NCBI GenBank assembly: GCA_948474755.1
Contig: CAOLHI010004286.1
Span: forward strand, 61,657-125,656
Direction: 5' to 3'
DNA: 64,000 nucleotides
From: Ctenosaura bakeri
Taxonomy: Eukaryota; Chordata; Lepidosauria; Squamata; Iguanidae
Position numbers and translations under genes: made by a program. Below the pieces are notes generated by a model, which saw only the letters and a list, made by a program, of their open reading frames with translations, was not told the origin of the DNA and made no database searches. Each line of letters opens with the position of its first letter. Position 1 is the first letter of the stretch. Below are positions 46,101 through 61,334 of the stretch, in pieces.

Positions 46101-49100
46101 AGCTATGATAATCTAAACCAGCCCCAGGGATGTTCACTCAACAATGTGGTAGCAGAATTGAAACAATCTGCCAAGCTTGAATGGATTTTCCCCTTATTTT
46201 GGAGTCATGTGTCATAGCACACAGTTTTTGAAAACTGCATACAGATTTTTCTGGCTACTGTATCCTGTACTTACCTATATACTCTAAATGTAGGCGTGGA
46301 TGTGAAATATATATATTTGGGGAGAGTAAGGGAATGAAAGAGAGCCAGCATGGTGTAGTGGTTAGAGCATAGGATTATGACCATGGAGATCAGGCTTTGA
46401 TATCCTGTTCAGCCATCGAAGCCCACAGAGTGATCTTGGGCACATCACATACTCTCAACCCCAGAAAGCCCTATATAGGTTAGTCTTCGTGGTGCCATAA
46501 GTTGGAAACGACACGAAGGCACACACTACCACCACCATAACAACAACAGCGACAAGGGGATGAATAAAAATACGTCAGTGTTAACAGTAAAGACAAAAGA
46601 AAAAGAACTGAAATAAAACATTGCTTAAACACAGAATTCACAATCTGTGTTATAAACTGGAGAACAAAATGCAGTTGTGAGGAGTAACAGTAAGTCTGAG
46701 CAAGCTGCACAGGCAAAATATGAGTAGTTTTACAGCCCTGGGAGAGTTGTGTTGAGATGAACAAGCAAGAGTATGCTTAACCTTTTTCCCGCTGTGCATT
46801 TTGTGGCTTAAATCCTGTCTTGTCTCTTCAGGGTTCTAAAAAGGCATTTACCTGGACAAATATATATCTGGAATCTGTGTGGCTGTTTGGGCTGATTTTC
46901 ATTTAAAACTAAATTGGGGTCTTGCACTAGCTGTGCTTAGATGTGGTGTGGTCATTTATAAGTTTTAGGAAAAGAGCAGTCATATCCCATCTGTGTTCCT
47001 ACGAAACTTCTAGAATCATAAACATTGGTGATATTCCATCTAAGCTTCAATCAGTAACTTGAAATCTGCCTTTATCAGTCTGAATATCATGACACTGTAT
47101 TTCCCTGGCAGCAGACTTCATCTATTATCAAGAGTAAATTAATAATGTAAATAACAAGTATGACATGCTGCCACCATGTGTTCACCTGAAAACATTACTA
47201 AGGAACTTGCACTATTTTGTGGGCTAATCTTCAGAAGGGTTACCTTGTTGTTAATGGTGTTTCATGACAACACCTCATAACTACAGTGGTTATGGTCTGA
47301 TTGTTATGCATCAGCTGGAGACAAATGTTGCCTTGGTGGGCAAGTACTTTGTAAGCATTTCTAAAAATGGACTAGTTTTTCCAATTCCTATAGCACAAGG
47401 GGTAGCAGCTTTTGTTTGTACGAGAAATGTCATCTGCTCCTTGAGTCTTGAGTTGGAATCTCTGAGAATAATTATTCTGCAGGTTCATTTACAATCTTCT
47501 TACTTGTTTGTTCTTTTTTTCCTTATAAGGTTTGGCAGAAAGTCTGTTCTGTTTGCGACCATGGGTGTGCAGACAGGTTTCAGCTTCCTACAGATCTTCT
47601 CAACCAGCTGGGAAATGTTCACAGTGCTTTTTCTTATAGTTGGCATGGGACAGATTTCAAACTATGTTGTGGCCTTCATATTAGGTAAGACCATTTTCAC
47701 TCTTTTTTGTTCTTGTATAGCTTGGTGTTTTCAGTATGCTTAAGCAGTTGCATTTAGTAAGAAATGTCAGAAATGCTGTAGAAGGCACTAATGCCCTCAG
47801 TTTCTCCAGTGTAGACAGAGAATAAAAAGAATTGATTGTTCTCTTGTGCTGACGTTGTGGGGAGGAAGGTCGAAAAGTGCAGTTACGCTTATGCTTAAAG
47901 GGTTATGCTTAAGATTTTACACCCTGTTTTAATGCTGTATCCTTTGTACATACCTTTAATGCTTAAGATCAAGGATTTAGACCTGATTCTCAGGACCAAA
48001 TTAGATGAGATGGCAGAAATCTGTTATTTCTTAAACATGAATTTCAGCAGTAACATAAGAATCCTTTTAAGATGCTAAGTGTACCATAGTTTGATGAGAA
48101 ATGGGTGAAGGAGAGGACAGCTCAGTTGTCTTCTGAAAAAGAATGCTGAACGTTTAATGTTTTAGGTATTCTTGTTTTTGTAAACAAAAAATTATTTGAA
48201 TGGGAGTTTTGAAAATTTGCATTCACTGGGAGACCAAGGAGCTGCAAATTTATCAACGGAAAAAGCAAGAAAGAAAGAGAAAATCAGTTTCATGAAGAAC
48301 ATTCCAACTTCTTTAGGTATTCCATGTTATCAGTATTTATTGATATAGTGCTATCACTGTGTGTAATGCTTTAGAGAGTATCACAGCAAAAAATCACTAC
48401 TCCAACAACCATTGAGGTAGGGAAGATAATCAAGGGATTAAAGAAAGAGAGATTCCTTCAGTCAAGCCAACATTTTACTGTGCAGAATAAGCCTCCATAT
48501 GATGAAATTTGAAAGTTGTGACTGGCCATTGTTTGCATGCACTCATTCATGACTGAGCTGTTATTCTTTGAAAATTCTCACCCTCCACATTGCAAAACCT
48601 TACCCTTCTATAAATTTGGTCATTGTTCATTGATATTGATTATAACCTTTTATCCACTTACCTATTTTAAAAACCAGTACCAGAAGATGTTCAACTTCCT
48701 TTAGCATGAAACCGCCCACAGTACATAGGATCAGAATGTTTTTGTCTATTATCCATTAGATTAAATGGAAATGATGGATGGGGAGGCGCTTTTGTTTGTT
48801 CTCTTTCTATTATTGGGTAAAATTGTATTTCCTTACTTTTCTCCTACTAGAGCAGACCAGTGGGGGGGAAATGGTGAACATCACCAGAATACTTAAGAAA
48901 AATAAAAGAAATATTGATACTATAATTTCTAAAAGGTGACTTCCATGTGTTGCTAGTTGGCAGTTGCAGAGCAATTTCATATTTTGGAGTGCTGGATTAA
49001 GCCAAGGGCATCTCACACTTCCTAAGATGTTGTCAGTGGAGTTTAAATAAAATAATGATTAAGCTCTTTCTCGTTGTACTATGCTGAGCAACATAAACTG

Positions 49101-52100
49101 AGATATAATGCATTTCTGTTTTTAAAAATATAAATATTTAGACATTATCCATATTCTCCAGTTGCACATATTTTCTTTCCTTGTTTTGCTATACTTTGCC
49201 AGAGAACATTCAAATACAGCAGCAATACACCTCCAGTCACTGCAGCCAAGGTGGACAAGGGAAATGAACTAAAAAAAAAAATTGTAGCAATTGTAAATTT
49301 GGGACGCATGAGGAGCAACAACAACAACTGTTCTTCATGATCTCAAAATGGTTTATAAACTTGAGTATCACACCATCTAGAAATCAAACATAAAAAAACT
49401 AATCAAAATGCAAGGCAGTAAAAACCAGTATGTAATGCTCAGGGAGTGTTTGAGAAAAGCTTGGTGGACATGCTTAGTGTTCACGCGTGTTTTTGCAATA
49501 AACTGGAGCAATAAATTGCTGTTAAGGAGAATGTTTGACCTTTACTGGAATATGGGGACACGTATTCATCTACTAATCACAATGTTCACTTTGATCTTTT
49601 CCCATAAACTGTCCCCAGGGCACATTCTGTGCCTCTAAATTTTGTTCACACACAACTTACCAAACTATGTTCCTAGGAATATTGGAGTTCAGAGGGCCAC
49701 TGAAGGCTTCTTTGATGTAGAAATCCATACTGGCAGAAAAACTCTACCAAAAAATCCATATCAGTTTTCTTAGCAGTTCTTTATTAGAGACCGTCCTTGT
49801 TTCTGATGAAATCATTAACAACAAAGGAGTTACCTGTTAATTCCATCAGCTTCTGAGACTATCTTCTCCAGAACTCTTTTATAAAAGACATCCCTTTGCC
49901 TGTGGCTCTGTTAATCTCAACAATGATGTTGATCATGTGTGGGCGAATGGTGTTGTCTGTTAATATCATTAGAATTTGGACGCAGAATCATTCAAACCAC
50001 TGTGTGCTTTTTCAGGTTTCTAATTTGTGTTGGTTTCTCTTGTAAAAATAACTTTGATCGTGGGTCTCAGGTTACGCAGGCAAATCATACATCAGTTTCT
50101 CACTGGAACCAATTGCAGTCCCATGACTGGACTGACACGTTAACTTTATTACTACAATTTCTTTATTATTCTACCATGTTTTTAAAAACTGCATCACCAG
50201 ATACAAGTTTTCTAAGCAATCTTCTAATTGTCAAGTTTAAAAGTTTATTTGGAAGACTATATTTCCCTATACAAACCTGCCGAGTTTTAAGATATTCTGG
50301 GGAGGGCTTTACCTCCTCAGACTTGCTTGGTGGAGACACAGGAGGAAGCCTTCTCAGTGGCTCCTCCCACCATCTAGAACTACCTTTCATGAGAGGCAAG
50401 ACTGACTCCTTGCCTGCTCTCCCTTTGCCAGCAGACAAAAACATTTCTGTTCAAGCAAGCTTTCAATGTATGAGCAGTAGAGCTTTTTCTTAGGAAGTTT
50501 TGTTTTAGTTTTTAACTTTTGTATGTTTTTATGATTTTATGCTGCTTTGTGTGGTTAATTTTAACAGTTTTACATTTAAATGTAAATTGTTTTTAACTGT
50601 TTTGGAAGCTACCTTGGGTCCCACTCTGGGAGAAAAGTGGCATATACAGTCATCCTTCCACATTCTCTAGAGTCAGGGGCAGAGGGCTCCTGTGAAAGTG
50701 GGAAAAGGCCCTCTCAAGTCATATTTAACACAAAAAAAGTATGATCAGCATATTCAACCCACTGTGGGTTCCTCTGAGGCATCAGGGTTACTTCACAAGG
50801 CAGAAGTGGGTGTCTGGTAGGGCTTACTGCCACCTCCACTTCTGCCCCATAGCATTTTTAAGAGGGACTTACAAGCCTCGTTCACAGTTTCTCAGTCTCA
50901 TGAGGCTTGCAGGCCCTATTAAAAATGGCATAGGGAGGTAGCATAGGTGACAGCAAATAATCCATGAATAATCAAATCCGCAAAAGTGAAACCTGCAAAC
51001 GTGGAGGGCTAACTGTAAATGCAATAAATTAATAATATATAATATAAGTTTATAATGCCAAAGAGTAACAGTTTTTCCATGCAAAGAATGCCACTTTTGA
51101 CAAAATGACAAACCATGGTTAAACACAAGAGAAAATAAAAGATTCTAAACCTTCTATTTTCCTGGTTGCGTGGTAGGAGGAAGAGGAAGGTGTAAGCCTG
51201 AGTGAGGTTCTCACTTCTCATTTTGGATTGTGCTCTTTGTGCCCAGTTATTGTTCTGGGCCATTTTTGAGACCTGCATACACTCCATACACATACATTTT
51301 TGAACTTTTAAAAAACTTACAGACCTCAAGTAGTTGCCACCATACCATAGTTCATTGATTGCTATGCAACTTTGAAGGTTCTTCTTTACTTTCTTCATTC
51401 CAGAATATACCATATGATTCATGCTACTATAAATTAGACTGGGGAGAACTGGAATCCTATAAAGTCCTCCAATAGATGTTCATGTAGGATGATTGCCCTA
51501 CATGTGCTAGCACTAACAAGTAGAGCTCATTTGTCCATATTGGACTTGGGTAAAGTTGTCATATCTCATCTTTCAGAAGTCTAGCATTTGCTGTAAACAG
51601 TTTACTATATGGCATAGGGGCTAGTGTTCTCACACACTCAATGCGCACTCATATACTTCTTGGAAGAATGGACCTGTGCTGGTCTTTGGATCCCAATTAA
51701 ATTCTCTTTGTTGAAAACTGTTACTGGGTTTTCTACATTCCATAGGTGTAGAAACATTAACTGAAATTCCATGAATCTTAGATATCATCTCAGAATTTGG
51801 CCAAACTGTAGGCCAATAGGGATAAAAATCAACATGGGATTTTGATGTATCCTTTAATCAATAGGGATAATTTTTGAATATGTGTGTGTGTGTGTGTATC
51901 AATGTATCCAAAACTGACAGAAAGATTTTGAAGAAATTGGTAGACAGGCAGTGACATGGCTTACTTCTTTCTCTCTCAAACTGATATGGCAGCTCCCCAA
52001 TCTGATAAGACACCCTGTCTTTTCACACAGCTCTGCCTTCCCCCTTACAACCCCATCTTTGTGTAAATCCCTTATAGTTCCATAGTAGCATGTTTTCTGT

Positions 52101-55100
52101 GTGTCTTTAAATCCTATATACCAGTCAACCAAGTCAGTATTTATAAATATAAAAATGTAATATTTATTAAGATAACATACAGAACAAAGTATTGGAGTTC
52201 AGATGCAGGTCAAAATTAATATAGTTCTTCAAAATACTTTTAGTCCATTTTTTTATTTCCTTAACCTTTCATATAAGTGCAAGTCTTGGCTACAATCTCA
52301 CCCAAAGACTCAACCCCTAATCTAGATCACACTTTCTAACCAGATTCTATAATGGCTTAATTACTCTTCTGCCCGTCTCTAGGCTTTCCCTGAGAATGAA
52401 ACCCTTCCCACACAGACAACTTCCCTGGCTGACTGAGGAACTTTTCTCCAGAGCTTTCTGTGGTTGTAACTTCTCACTGGTGTTTGCCTTTATATATCTT
52501 TTCCTTTCAGCCACTAGCTCCTCTCTCACATTACTAGGTTGGGTTTCTCCTGACGAGCTATTTTGGTTGCCTGGCAACCTGTTTCTGGGCTGCTCTGCCA
52601 CTCTAGAACTCCATTACACAGGCCTACCAACAAGAATTCTATGGGATATTTAGGAGTAATTGTCTCTGGAAAACTTAATAAAGTTGTTGCACTCAGTTAT
52701 AAATCATTCCTGTGCTTAACAAAACAAAAACTGAAACACTGGAGCAAGGTAAGATTATCTTGGCCTAGAAGAAGAATAGCAGTAGTCAAAATGAGTGTAA
52801 AGATGAAGAAATGGTTGCAAATTTTCCATATACATTTCTCACCTACAAGTAAAAGAAGCTACACTGAAGGAACTTACCCCACACCCCCAGAAGAACTGAT
52901 TATTAATCAGACTGACTCAATTAATGCTCTGACAGTTTAAAATATAAAATATATATTAATCAAAGCCTCATTTAATAATATTGGAAGCACTAAATTAATA
53001 TGAGAAAAGGGTATCAACTTTTTACTGAAGATAACAAATAGAATGAACTTTGGTCACAAGGCCCATTTTGTTCAGCTTCATCCACAACTAAAAGATACAT
53101 GTATAAATTGATATATGGATGGTACTATGCTCCCTTAAGACTGAGCCAGATAATAAATAAATACATCTCATCCCTGTTGGAGATGTATCAAAGCAGAAAG
53201 ATTGTATTTATGTATGTAGTAGTTATACTCCATTACTTATCAGTTCTGGACCTTAGTATTTATTGATATTTCCAAGTGAACAAGGAAAAAATATAACACC
53301 TCATCCAAGCCTTCTGCACTTTGTCTTGAATGAAAATGAAAGGCTTTCACATAAAATACTAGTAACTAGCAAAATTCACAATACACAGCTACACCCTGGA
53401 AAGGTTTTCAAGACTTCTGCAATGTATGAGTGGTTAAATAAACTATGGATTTTAGCCCTTGTGGAAAAGCTGGCATATCTGATTAAAGAAAGAAGAAATC
53501 AGAAGACAGATAATTCATTTTATGACACTTGATGGCCTTTTACTGAATACTGCAGTTTAAACAATAACAAGTATAGTCCACCAACAACATATAGCACTCT
53601 TTCTCATTTAGTCTTATCTTTTATTATTCCTAGATTAAACATTAACAGATAGCTGTGGTGGACTGTCAAAGACTTTAATTTGTTTCATGTTATTCCCAGT
53701 TTTTGTGATTAATTCATGATATCTCATAGCTTTTATATTTTATGTAGCACTGTATTCTTTTGTATGTTTGCTGTAACTTAATAGGTGCTGATAAAGCACC
53801 CAATAAAGGTGTTTGTTTTTTAAAAGAAAAGAAAATAACATTAGCACTTGCTTTAAAAGGTTAATAGAAGCTCTGATTTTGAGAGCTATGGATTAGGAAT
53901 ACTACAAATTTAAGTTTTCTGTATGGCAATTTGTTCTTAAAAGAATGCCTGGCTGAAAGAAGAACATTTTATTTTCCATTAATTAACTGACATAATTTTA
54001 CAGAGTAGATTGAAAATATAGAACTAGAATAGATTCATTCAATGGCTTTCTTCCATTAGATCTGATATTAGAGTAGGGTGTTCAGAAAGGCATAAATAGG
54101 TACAACATTCACTGGCTTTCGTGATCTACCGTACAACTGGCAGCTTTGATTTTTGAACGTCATTTACTTGGTGTTGGATTAGAAAGAGGTCTAACAGTAG
54201 CTAATAATGTTATTTCACCTATACAGAAACAAATACATGATACTTTTAGTGACTGGGTAACAATAACAATTGTGCTCAAGATAATGACTGATATAATGGC
54301 AGTGACTAACAGAATGACATTCTAGGTTACAGACTCAATAGAAATATTGAGACGAGAGTGTTGTCTCAATGTTTTTTTTTTCAGTCTGCAATAGGGGAAT
54401 AATGTTAACCAATGTTGTACTTACAAAACCCAGCTTTTAAAATTGCAGCTACATCAGGAGAGTGGGTGGGGAGGCAGCAGGGTCAGATTGGTACATTTGC
54501 TTTCTTTGTTTTCATAAGGCAAGCAGACTCAACAGATGTTGCCAGTTCCTTATCAATGTGTATTCTCAATGTATTTCCACACGCCCTCAATAATTTTTAA
54601 ACTTAATAAAGCAGAAATAGTCACTTTTAGTCAGTTGTGCAATAAGACCGTTGCCTGATTTAAAGAAAACTTAGCTGAATGACCATATGAGTTTTCGTTA
54701 ACTAATTGATTTAAATTTGCATAGAGATGCCTGTGAGTCAAGATAAAAATTCTGAACCAAAAAAGCATACATGCTTTGTTTTTTAGATAATTCACATATG
54801 CCTTGTAGAAAACATCATCTTACAATATACCATTTCTTCTGTATGTAAGACAGGAAATAACCTTTTTCCAATTGTGGCTGCCATACATGTTCTTTTTATT
54901 AGTTCATCCATTAAAAAAGAATATATACTTCTTGGTAAGCATGGTACCTTTTGACTCAGTCAAAAGAGTTATTTTTAAAAAACAGTTAAAACAGTTATAT
55001 TTATAAAATTATGACTAATATAGAGAGATTGGAAAGAGGAGATCTCACCCACTTACTAATACTAAAAGTCTAGATTAACCAGGGAAGCTAATCTTCACTA

Positions 55101-58100
55101 GGTTCCAGAACCAATAAAAGAAACAAAAACATCTCACAATGCATCATCAACTTATAGAATTCACAATGTCTGTGGATGACCCTGAGTTTGTTTGGGTTTC
55201 ATGGGAGGGAATTAGACAGATTCATGGAGAAAGATAAGTGTGTCCTTGATTTTTATCTGTGGCAATTCCATATCTGCAAGGTGGCTGTTCATACCAGGTC
55301 TGGGAGACAAATGAAACTACTGCCACATCTGTGCCTCTCTGGTATATAACTAAAACAAAAGCAGGGAACCTGTGGCCCTCAAAAATACTGGATTTCCAAC
55401 ATGTAGCAGCGGTAGCAGATATGATGAGTATGGGAGGTGTAGCCCTCAAACATCTGGAGTGCCACTAGGTTCTCCACTGTTGCCTAGATGTATATGAATG
55501 TAACTGGTTGTTACTGGAAACTAGACAAACCTTGTTCAGATCTAGCAAAGACAAACCTAAACATGTTGAAACACATTCTCAATAATGATATAGCAATGTT
55601 TGGTAATTGCCTCCCAAGTAACTTGTTTTTCTTCCCAAAATTTTTATTGTAAGCTAAACATTAATTGACAGTTATGTCAGAAAAATTGCCATCTAAGTTT
55701 CTTTTAGGCTTAGTCTAATTTTGATCCATGATGTTGCACAAATGATTAGATTCTAAAAACTGTATTCATTTCAAAATGCAATAAAATATTTTGGGTAACA
55801 TTTTTAAAAAAGAGTTAACATGCTAACCGACACTCCTTGTTTTGAACAGGCTCAGAAATTCTTGGCAAAACAGTTCGTATTATATTCTCTACATTAGGAG
55901 TTTGCATATTTTTTGCAATTGGCTACATGTTGCTGCCACTATTTGCTTACTTCATCAGAGACTGGCGGATGCTGCTACTGGCTCTTACTTTACCTGGGGT
56001 GCTCTGCGTTCCACTGTGGTGGTGAGTTTAACTGTTCTGAAAGGTGTTCAGCTTCAGAAATATCCCCTCTGTAGCTGGTAACCTTCAACTTCCGTTGTTA
56101 TGTAAACAGTTGGAATTTTACAGCCTTTGATTGCTGTAGTTATATTTTTGCCCCAGGCAGTTCTGTTGTAAAGAGCAGAGAATTATCTTGAACATTCAAC
56201 ATGCTCTTCTAGGAAAATTATCTTTTATTTGGAGCCCAACTGACAGCTGCTACCTTGGTGGAGCATGTCATGTACTGGCTCATCAGAACTATTTAGAATT
56301 TTTTTTTTCTGGGTTATCTTATTCTTTAACCTCCAACTTCTGAAAAAATTGCCTTTTTGAATCTTAATTATTGCTAGATGAAGTCACTTGTAAACCTTTC
56401 CCTTTCTTCATCTTCCTCTACCTTATTTTCTCTGTGGATGCAACTACAATCTTCCTGACAGATAAAAGTGCATAATGCAGGCCACATTTTTTTTAAAGGG
56501 CAGTCACAGACAAACAGTGTGATGAAACATGCCTGCGCCACTTTTTCTGATTCAAATAACATAACTTCATTTGAATAGCTACAATATCTTGGGTATGTGT
56601 TGGATCCACAGGACCATGTTTACAATACCTTTTGCATCTCTAGGATTCCCAGTGGCCAAAATAACTGTTCATAACTCACACATAGGGGTTTCTACACCCA
56701 TGACTATTCTTAGTTTACAAGCGTTGAGTGCTAGACTAACCAATTGGGATGGAATTTGCAACATTACTTCAACATACAAATGCCCTGTCCAGGTGTAATG
56801 CACAAACAGCTGTTTCCATGTTCTCACTGGAGTGTGTCACATTCCTCCTGTTGGTGTTCTTATTTTCATTTAGTGGCAGATACTTCAATTATGATGTTCT
56901 TCATACTACTGATGGTGTCTGCTGAAAATAGCATTTTCTCTCCACTGAGATATCTGTTGTATATTATATTTTTGAATTCTAACACAGGGTACATAATTCA
57001 AATATTTCTGAAAGACAGTTTTAGCATTTTTATTTAAGGTAGTTATATCCTTTTTCCCCCTCTGCTATTATCTTTTTGCTCCACGCTCTCTGTCTTTATT
57101 TCTCTCTCTCTCTCTTTCTGCATCACTACAGGTTTCTGTGAATCTCTTCTCTCTTCACTCCATAGTTAACATGACCGACCCTTTCTTTTATCTTTCTATA
57201 ATCCAAAATGCATGTTCTTTGCCCTTTTTTTTACACTACATTGGCATTCCCATCAGCTAATTCTTCCTTTTTATTACCCACCAGTATCAGTACATAACTG
57301 TTGTTTTCTTTTCATTTCTTTTCTTGTGTACTAAGGAAACTTTTAGCACTCTGGCTATTTTGGCCTGTAACTCCCCAAATTGGCACAGCCAATTTTAAGA
57401 TACTGTGGGAGTTTTAGTTTCAAAATAAGTGTTAGGCAATTCTATTCTACAGGAAATGTATAGACTACATTTTCCTCCAGGCAGCCACCATGATGTAGTG
57501 GTTTAAAGTGCTGGACTATGGCTCTAGAGACCAGGGTTTGGATCCCTGCTTAGCAATGGAAACCCACTTGGTGACTTTGGGCAAGTTGCATTCTCACAGC
57601 CTCAGAGGAAGGCAAGGGCAAGCCCCTTATGAAAAAAATTTGCCAAGAAAAACCTGTGATAGGTTCACCTTAAGGTCACCATAAGTCAGAAATGACTTGA
57701 AGGTACACGCCACGAGGTTCTCCTCCAGTCCTGCTGCCCTCCCACAAAACTCAGCCAATTCCCCACTTTGGCTTTTGAAACAAGTATGTGTTTCATCTTT
57801 GGTTTTCATCTGTGTTTTCTACATTGCCAATCATTGTTCCTGAATATTGTAGGATATCATACACCAGAGTTGACAGTTAGATATCAGAAAAGTACCTTGA
57901 GGTTGACCTGACTTTTGGAACTGTACTTGTGTTTTATTCTACAAACATATAAGCATCTATCAAAGCCCTACAAACCCCCACATGCAATTTTTTTTCAGGA
58001 TAGTTGTTCTATGGAACATCTCCACTTTCTCTTTATTAACTCTTTTCCACTCCTAATTTCTTCATGGACCTCTACCTGCTTGTTTCCTAGGCTTTATTCC

Positions 58101-61100
58101 TTTACATTCCTTATTTCCTTCCTCCTGGGTGATTTTACTCATACCTAACCTGTGTTAATATGATCTTGCAGCTACAGGCTAAGGGGTGTCATTTTTCTGG
58201 AAAAGATTATCAGGGAGATTTAGCAAGCTACACTCAAAAAGGTAAGTTTTCCTATCCCAGGTCTAGGAGCCAGGTAACACAATATTGAAGGAAATTGGTG
58301 GAATAAGTTGTAATTTAGATGGGATCTTTGCTCTTAGTTTGCTTCGAGCCTTGAAACCCTTGATGACTCACAATGAAATAGGAGTATTTATCCCATTACA
58401 AAAGGATTGCTTAACGAGTGCTACAGAATGGAGGCCAGTCAAATAATTTTTCATCAGTATTGATCACTTCAGGATAGACGAAACGAATGCCTTATTAGGT
58501 TGAGTAACCATACTATTAGGGTAAAAGAGCAAAGTGCTGCCCTTCTTGCCCTTTGGTTTAGTTTTCTTTTTGCCTTTGCTCTTCCTGCATGTTCTTTCCA
58601 GTGTTAATTCAGCTAAGTCTTAATCTTCTGATGCTTGCTAACACCTATATCCATGTGCACAAATCTTTGTCTTTCCTTCTTAGCTGCTCTCATTTATTTC
58701 ACTTCTGACCTACAGTTGCACTCATTTACTTTATGCTTTTTTGAAATTACTACAAATTAAACAAATACTTCTTTAAGTCGGTTCTAGCTGCTTATGTGGT
58801 TTTGCTGAGAAGAGGGGGGAAAGTCCAATCTGAAAAATTGTGTTGGTATGTCCTTGATGTGGGGGCAGGGAGGGGGCTGGTCAAAGACAAACTGCTGTAT
58901 AAAGTAAATTATTTCAAAAGTCATAGCTCATCCATTTCCTTTTTATCTTGATCCTGTCCTACAAAATTATTTTCTTAGTAAATAATCTCCCTTTGTGTAA
59001 CACAATGCCGGAGAGAATGTATTTTATGTGACTTTAACTAATGTTAATGGCTAGTGAGATGCCTTATAGTTACTGTTTATTCTTTTTTTTTTCTATTAAA
59101 GAAATAGGGGCCATGGGCCATCCTCCATCTCTATGGTAAGAAGTTTCACCCAATACAATCTCCCTTTTGGAGATTACGGCTCCTAGAATCCTCCAGCCAC
59201 CATGGTTGTCCAGGAGGCTGCCTGAGGGATTCAGGGTGTTCTAATCCAGAACTTTAGTTTTATAAATTTTATCCTTGATGCATGAGTTCTCAGTATACCA
59301 AGCCATTATAGGAAACAGGCCCATCATGTATACTTCTCATATGCCTATGTGGCATCCTTTCCTTTGTTTAGTTAATGAACCAAAATTCATAATAATAATA
59401 ATAATAAAATTTGTTTATATCCTGCCTCTCCCCATGGAGCGAGGTGGTACTACAACAATACATTAAATACATTAAAAGCATTAAAACATAACCAATCCTC
59501 CCCACCCACCAACCCATCTAAAACCAACCCCCTAAAACACATTTAACTACATTAAAGAACAGGAGGACAGTTCAGTGTAAGAGCAGATGGAGAGTACTGG
59601 ATGGGTGGGGTGGAGGAAAAAGTAGAGGTGGTCTCTGTAGTGCTTTTTTTGAAGAGAAAAATAGAAGGGCCATGAAATAAAACCTCTATACTGGTTTGCT
59701 GTAAGATTGATGCTACTTAAAATACTATTTATATCTAGACAAAATTATTTTAAAATGTATTAGTTACAGTTACAGTTGTCTTTTTTTTCAGGCAGAAATT
59801 CCAATATTCTTCTACAAATTTATGCACATCTGTTGGGAATAAACCCCACTGAGCTTAGTCAGGCATGCTTCTTGGTAAACATACATAGGATGCTGTGTTT
59901 AGTATTGTTGATTCAACAATTGCTCCTAATACTGTTGCATATGTCTTCCTGGTAGCTGCTTTGAAGGTTATTTTGATTGAAAAGTTGTATATAATAATAT
60001 ATAAATATGGGACATGGTTGTTATTTCACATTCTGATTGGAAGTGTGATAGCAAGAAGATATTTAATGAAAGCACCTGGTCTCCTATGAGATCAAAGTGT
60101 CCTTGTAGGGAAATGGATAACTGAAATAGATAAATAATTCCACATTTTTTACACTAGGTGCTGATATAGTCTCATAGATTTTGAAAAAGATTGTCCATTG
60201 CTCACCTTGGCTTCCCAGTTTTATAGATGACGTTTGCTATGAGCCAGCTTACCAGTTCCTGAACTCAGCAAATGTCTATTTCTTGCAAAGGATCTGTGGT
60301 ATAGCATTCTGTCATAGTTCAATGGCTAATTAATAGTCCAAGGAACAGCATGTAAGAAGCAACCTTTCTGTGGTCCAGAAAAGGGTAAGCGGGGCTAATA
60401 GAACCATGGTGTGCCTGTGCTCTCTGAATTAGGTTGGGTTGCCTTTTTGTACCAATGCAGTGGTACTTATGATCTCAGTAGCTATAGAACAGTAGTCCTA
60501 GTGCAGGAATAGGCAGGATTTTGGCTTGTGCCAATTTAGAAAAAAATACTCTGTAATCAAAATGTATTGGCATGAAAATATCCTTTTTACTGACAAAATT
60601 TGCAGTAAAATAGGATGTCTACGTGAAATACTGGTATTTTGACATAGATGTTTTGCATTCTTTCTCTGTTTCTAAAGGAATTAACATATCTATTTATCTT
60701 TTAGCCTCCTTATCACTGAATAGACATGCAAGTCTTTCTACACACACCAGGTTATAAATTCCTGACAATTTTTCTGAAAATAGATATTGTTTCCTCTGTC
60801 TAAGAAAACAAAATCACCATTTAGAAAGAAACAAACAACGAAAACATATAATAAACAAGGAGAGGCATGAATTTGGATGAATAATAAACATAGGGATGCT
60901 TGGATTTTGCTTGGGAAATAGTCATGTCCACAAGATGGCACTGCAGATATTTTTTACTTTGCATGTTGTAAATCAGACTTCTGACATCTTTTGGTGATAC
61001 CTTTTACAAAACTTGAAGTGCTGTGCTTATAACACATACATTTCATCTTTAGGGTCCCACATAGGGTTTAGTTTTTTGTGCTTCATGCCACTTTAAACAA

Positions 61101-61301
61101 AGCCTTGGAAAAGTCAAAGTAAGCTCTTCCTCTAAATTGTAATCAACGCTGGTAAAAGGACATATTGTTCTTTTAAGTATTTCTAAAATTATGATTCATT
61201 AAAATATTTTAGTAGAAACTGTTAGTAAATATTTTAAATAGATACTATAATTAGTAGATGATAATATTTCAGTATATACTATTTATAGGCATATGCACTC
61301 A

Positions 61302-61334
<33 letters not shown>

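Larger units (their letters stand above)
47685..55849 (+). other. Intron 3 of the SLC22A4-like gene
   Basis: The intron runs from GTAAGA to GAACAG. It holds an L2-like LINE tail (50270-50645), a Tigger-like MITE (50647-51015), a short GT run (51881) and a hAT-like MITE (55362-55479). The segments 47690-50260, 51020-51880 and 51900-55350 show no gene and no repeat that I can name. Confidence 0.85.

Noticed and set aside
46340..46552. Possible tRNA gene (A and B box-like motifs)
   Set aside because: No cloverleaf with an anticodon arm can be drawn, and the sequence continues into the Sauria-like SINE body seen at five other places.
52347..52940. Overlapping frames in intron 3 as a small gene
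   Set aside because: No motif, no start context, no splice-compatible partner, and both strands are open by chance.
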